From assembly GCA_009781635.1 (NCBI GenBank), contig WQXU01000011.1, positions 39,380 to 103,379 on the forward strand: a DNA stretch of 64,000 bases, read 5' to 3'. The position numbers and the translations under genes were made by a program. Source of the DNA: Treponema sp. GTDB taxonomy: Bacteria; Spirochaetota; Spirochaetia; Treponematales; Breznakiellaceae. The notes under the pieces were generated by a model. The model ran no database searches, was not told the DNA's origin, and saw only the letters and a list, made by a program, of their open reading frames with translations. Shown in pieces: positions 63,893 to 64,000 of the stretch. Position 1 is the stretch's first letter. Each line of letters starts with the position of its first letter.

Positions 63893-64000
63893 AGAGTCTG
63901 TAGAAAAAATCAAAACTTAACAGATTTTTTGATATACTCAGAAATAAGCGGAGGAGAAATGGCAAGATACAAATATACAGACACGGAATCTGGACAAGGA
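63893..64000 (+). mobile_element. Left end of an insertion sequence (continues past window)
   Basis: At 63893 the second repeat copy stops matching the first, exactly inside the hairpin loop GTCCT. What follows is AGAGTCTG, an AAAAAATC...GATTTTTT inverted pair and then a Shine-Dalgarno-led gene with a transposase-like N-terminus. The right end and any terminal repeats are outside the window. Confidence 0.5.
63959..64000 (+). CDS. Probable transposase, N-terminal 14 codons only
   Basis: GGAGGAG directly precedes the ATG, giving MARYKYTDTESGQG before the window ends. The MARYKY-x-D start is one I associate with IS1182-like transposases, but 14 residues cannot prove the family. The abrupt junction with the repeat array supports a mobile element. 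Confidence 0.45.
   Translation, partial: MARYKYTDTESGQG

Overview
The window looks like chromosome from a Treponema-type spirochaete. The strongest clues are a flagellin block of two FlaB-type core flagellins followed by flaG, fliD, a PilZ protein and the tsaE/tsaB pair; many lipoproteins with spirochaete-style lipoboxes; a PPi-dependent phosphofructokinase; and several hypothetical proteins of the kind found in treponemes. Base composition is moderately AT-rich and almost every gene reads cleanly. There is no sign of a large genomic island; accessory character is confined to the lipoprotein operon, a low-complexity basic-protein locus and the right-hand end.

Layout, left to right. 0-7 kb: the 3' part of argS; a leftward biotin acquisition operon (bioY, ecfA, ecfT, birA) behind a textbook promoter covered by a BirA operator; then efp-iorA. 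7-14.4 kb: a leftward operon of three very large lipoproteins with related domains, with an 11-G homopolymer upstream that could make it phase variable. 14.6-22.7 kb: a hypothetical gene, an RluA-type pseudouridine synthase, a GH3 lipoprotein, a PRTase-like protein, an orphan Na+-decarboxylase beta subunit, an EF-G and a tandem NDK-like protein. 22.7-31.5 kb: a 133-bp palindromic element, tRNA-Glu(CUC), apt, mfd, two adjacent signal peptidases (the second with Thr at the nucleophile position) and hemW.

31.5-41.4 kb: HD-GYP protein, tsaB, tsaE, the PilZ gene, fliD, flaG, two flaB genes whose promoters each lie inside an inverted repeat, and a small histone-H1-like protein. 41.5-49.5 kb: rarA with an extra C-terminal domain, envelope proteins, an AroH-type chorismate mutase, and a Lys/Pro repeat protein whose reading frame is broken by an apparent 2-nt deletion. 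49.5-63.5 kb: a GH18-like lipoprotein, a LarA-like protein, gnd, a GNAT protein, aspS, a thioesterase, a DUF4139-like envelope protein, pfp, a 29-codon bS22-like ribosomal protein, tRNA-Glu(UUC) and a DnaE2-like polymerase. The right end holds a direct-repeat array of small hairpins interrupted by the start of an insertion sequence.

Functional links: biotin uptake and ligation would serve biotin enzymes such as the decarboxylase to which the beta subunit belongs. PFP, Gnd, IorA and the beta subunit fit a fermentative, PPi-using, ion-gradient metabolism. The flagellar genes sit with two c-di-GMP related proteins (PilZ and HD-GYP). No CRISPR array, prophage or classical defence locus was seen. 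The items most worth following up are the poly-G lipoprotein operon, the hairpin array with its IS, the frameshifted Lys/Pro repeat gene, the Thr-type signal peptidase and the promoter-in-palindrome arrangement at the flagellin genes.
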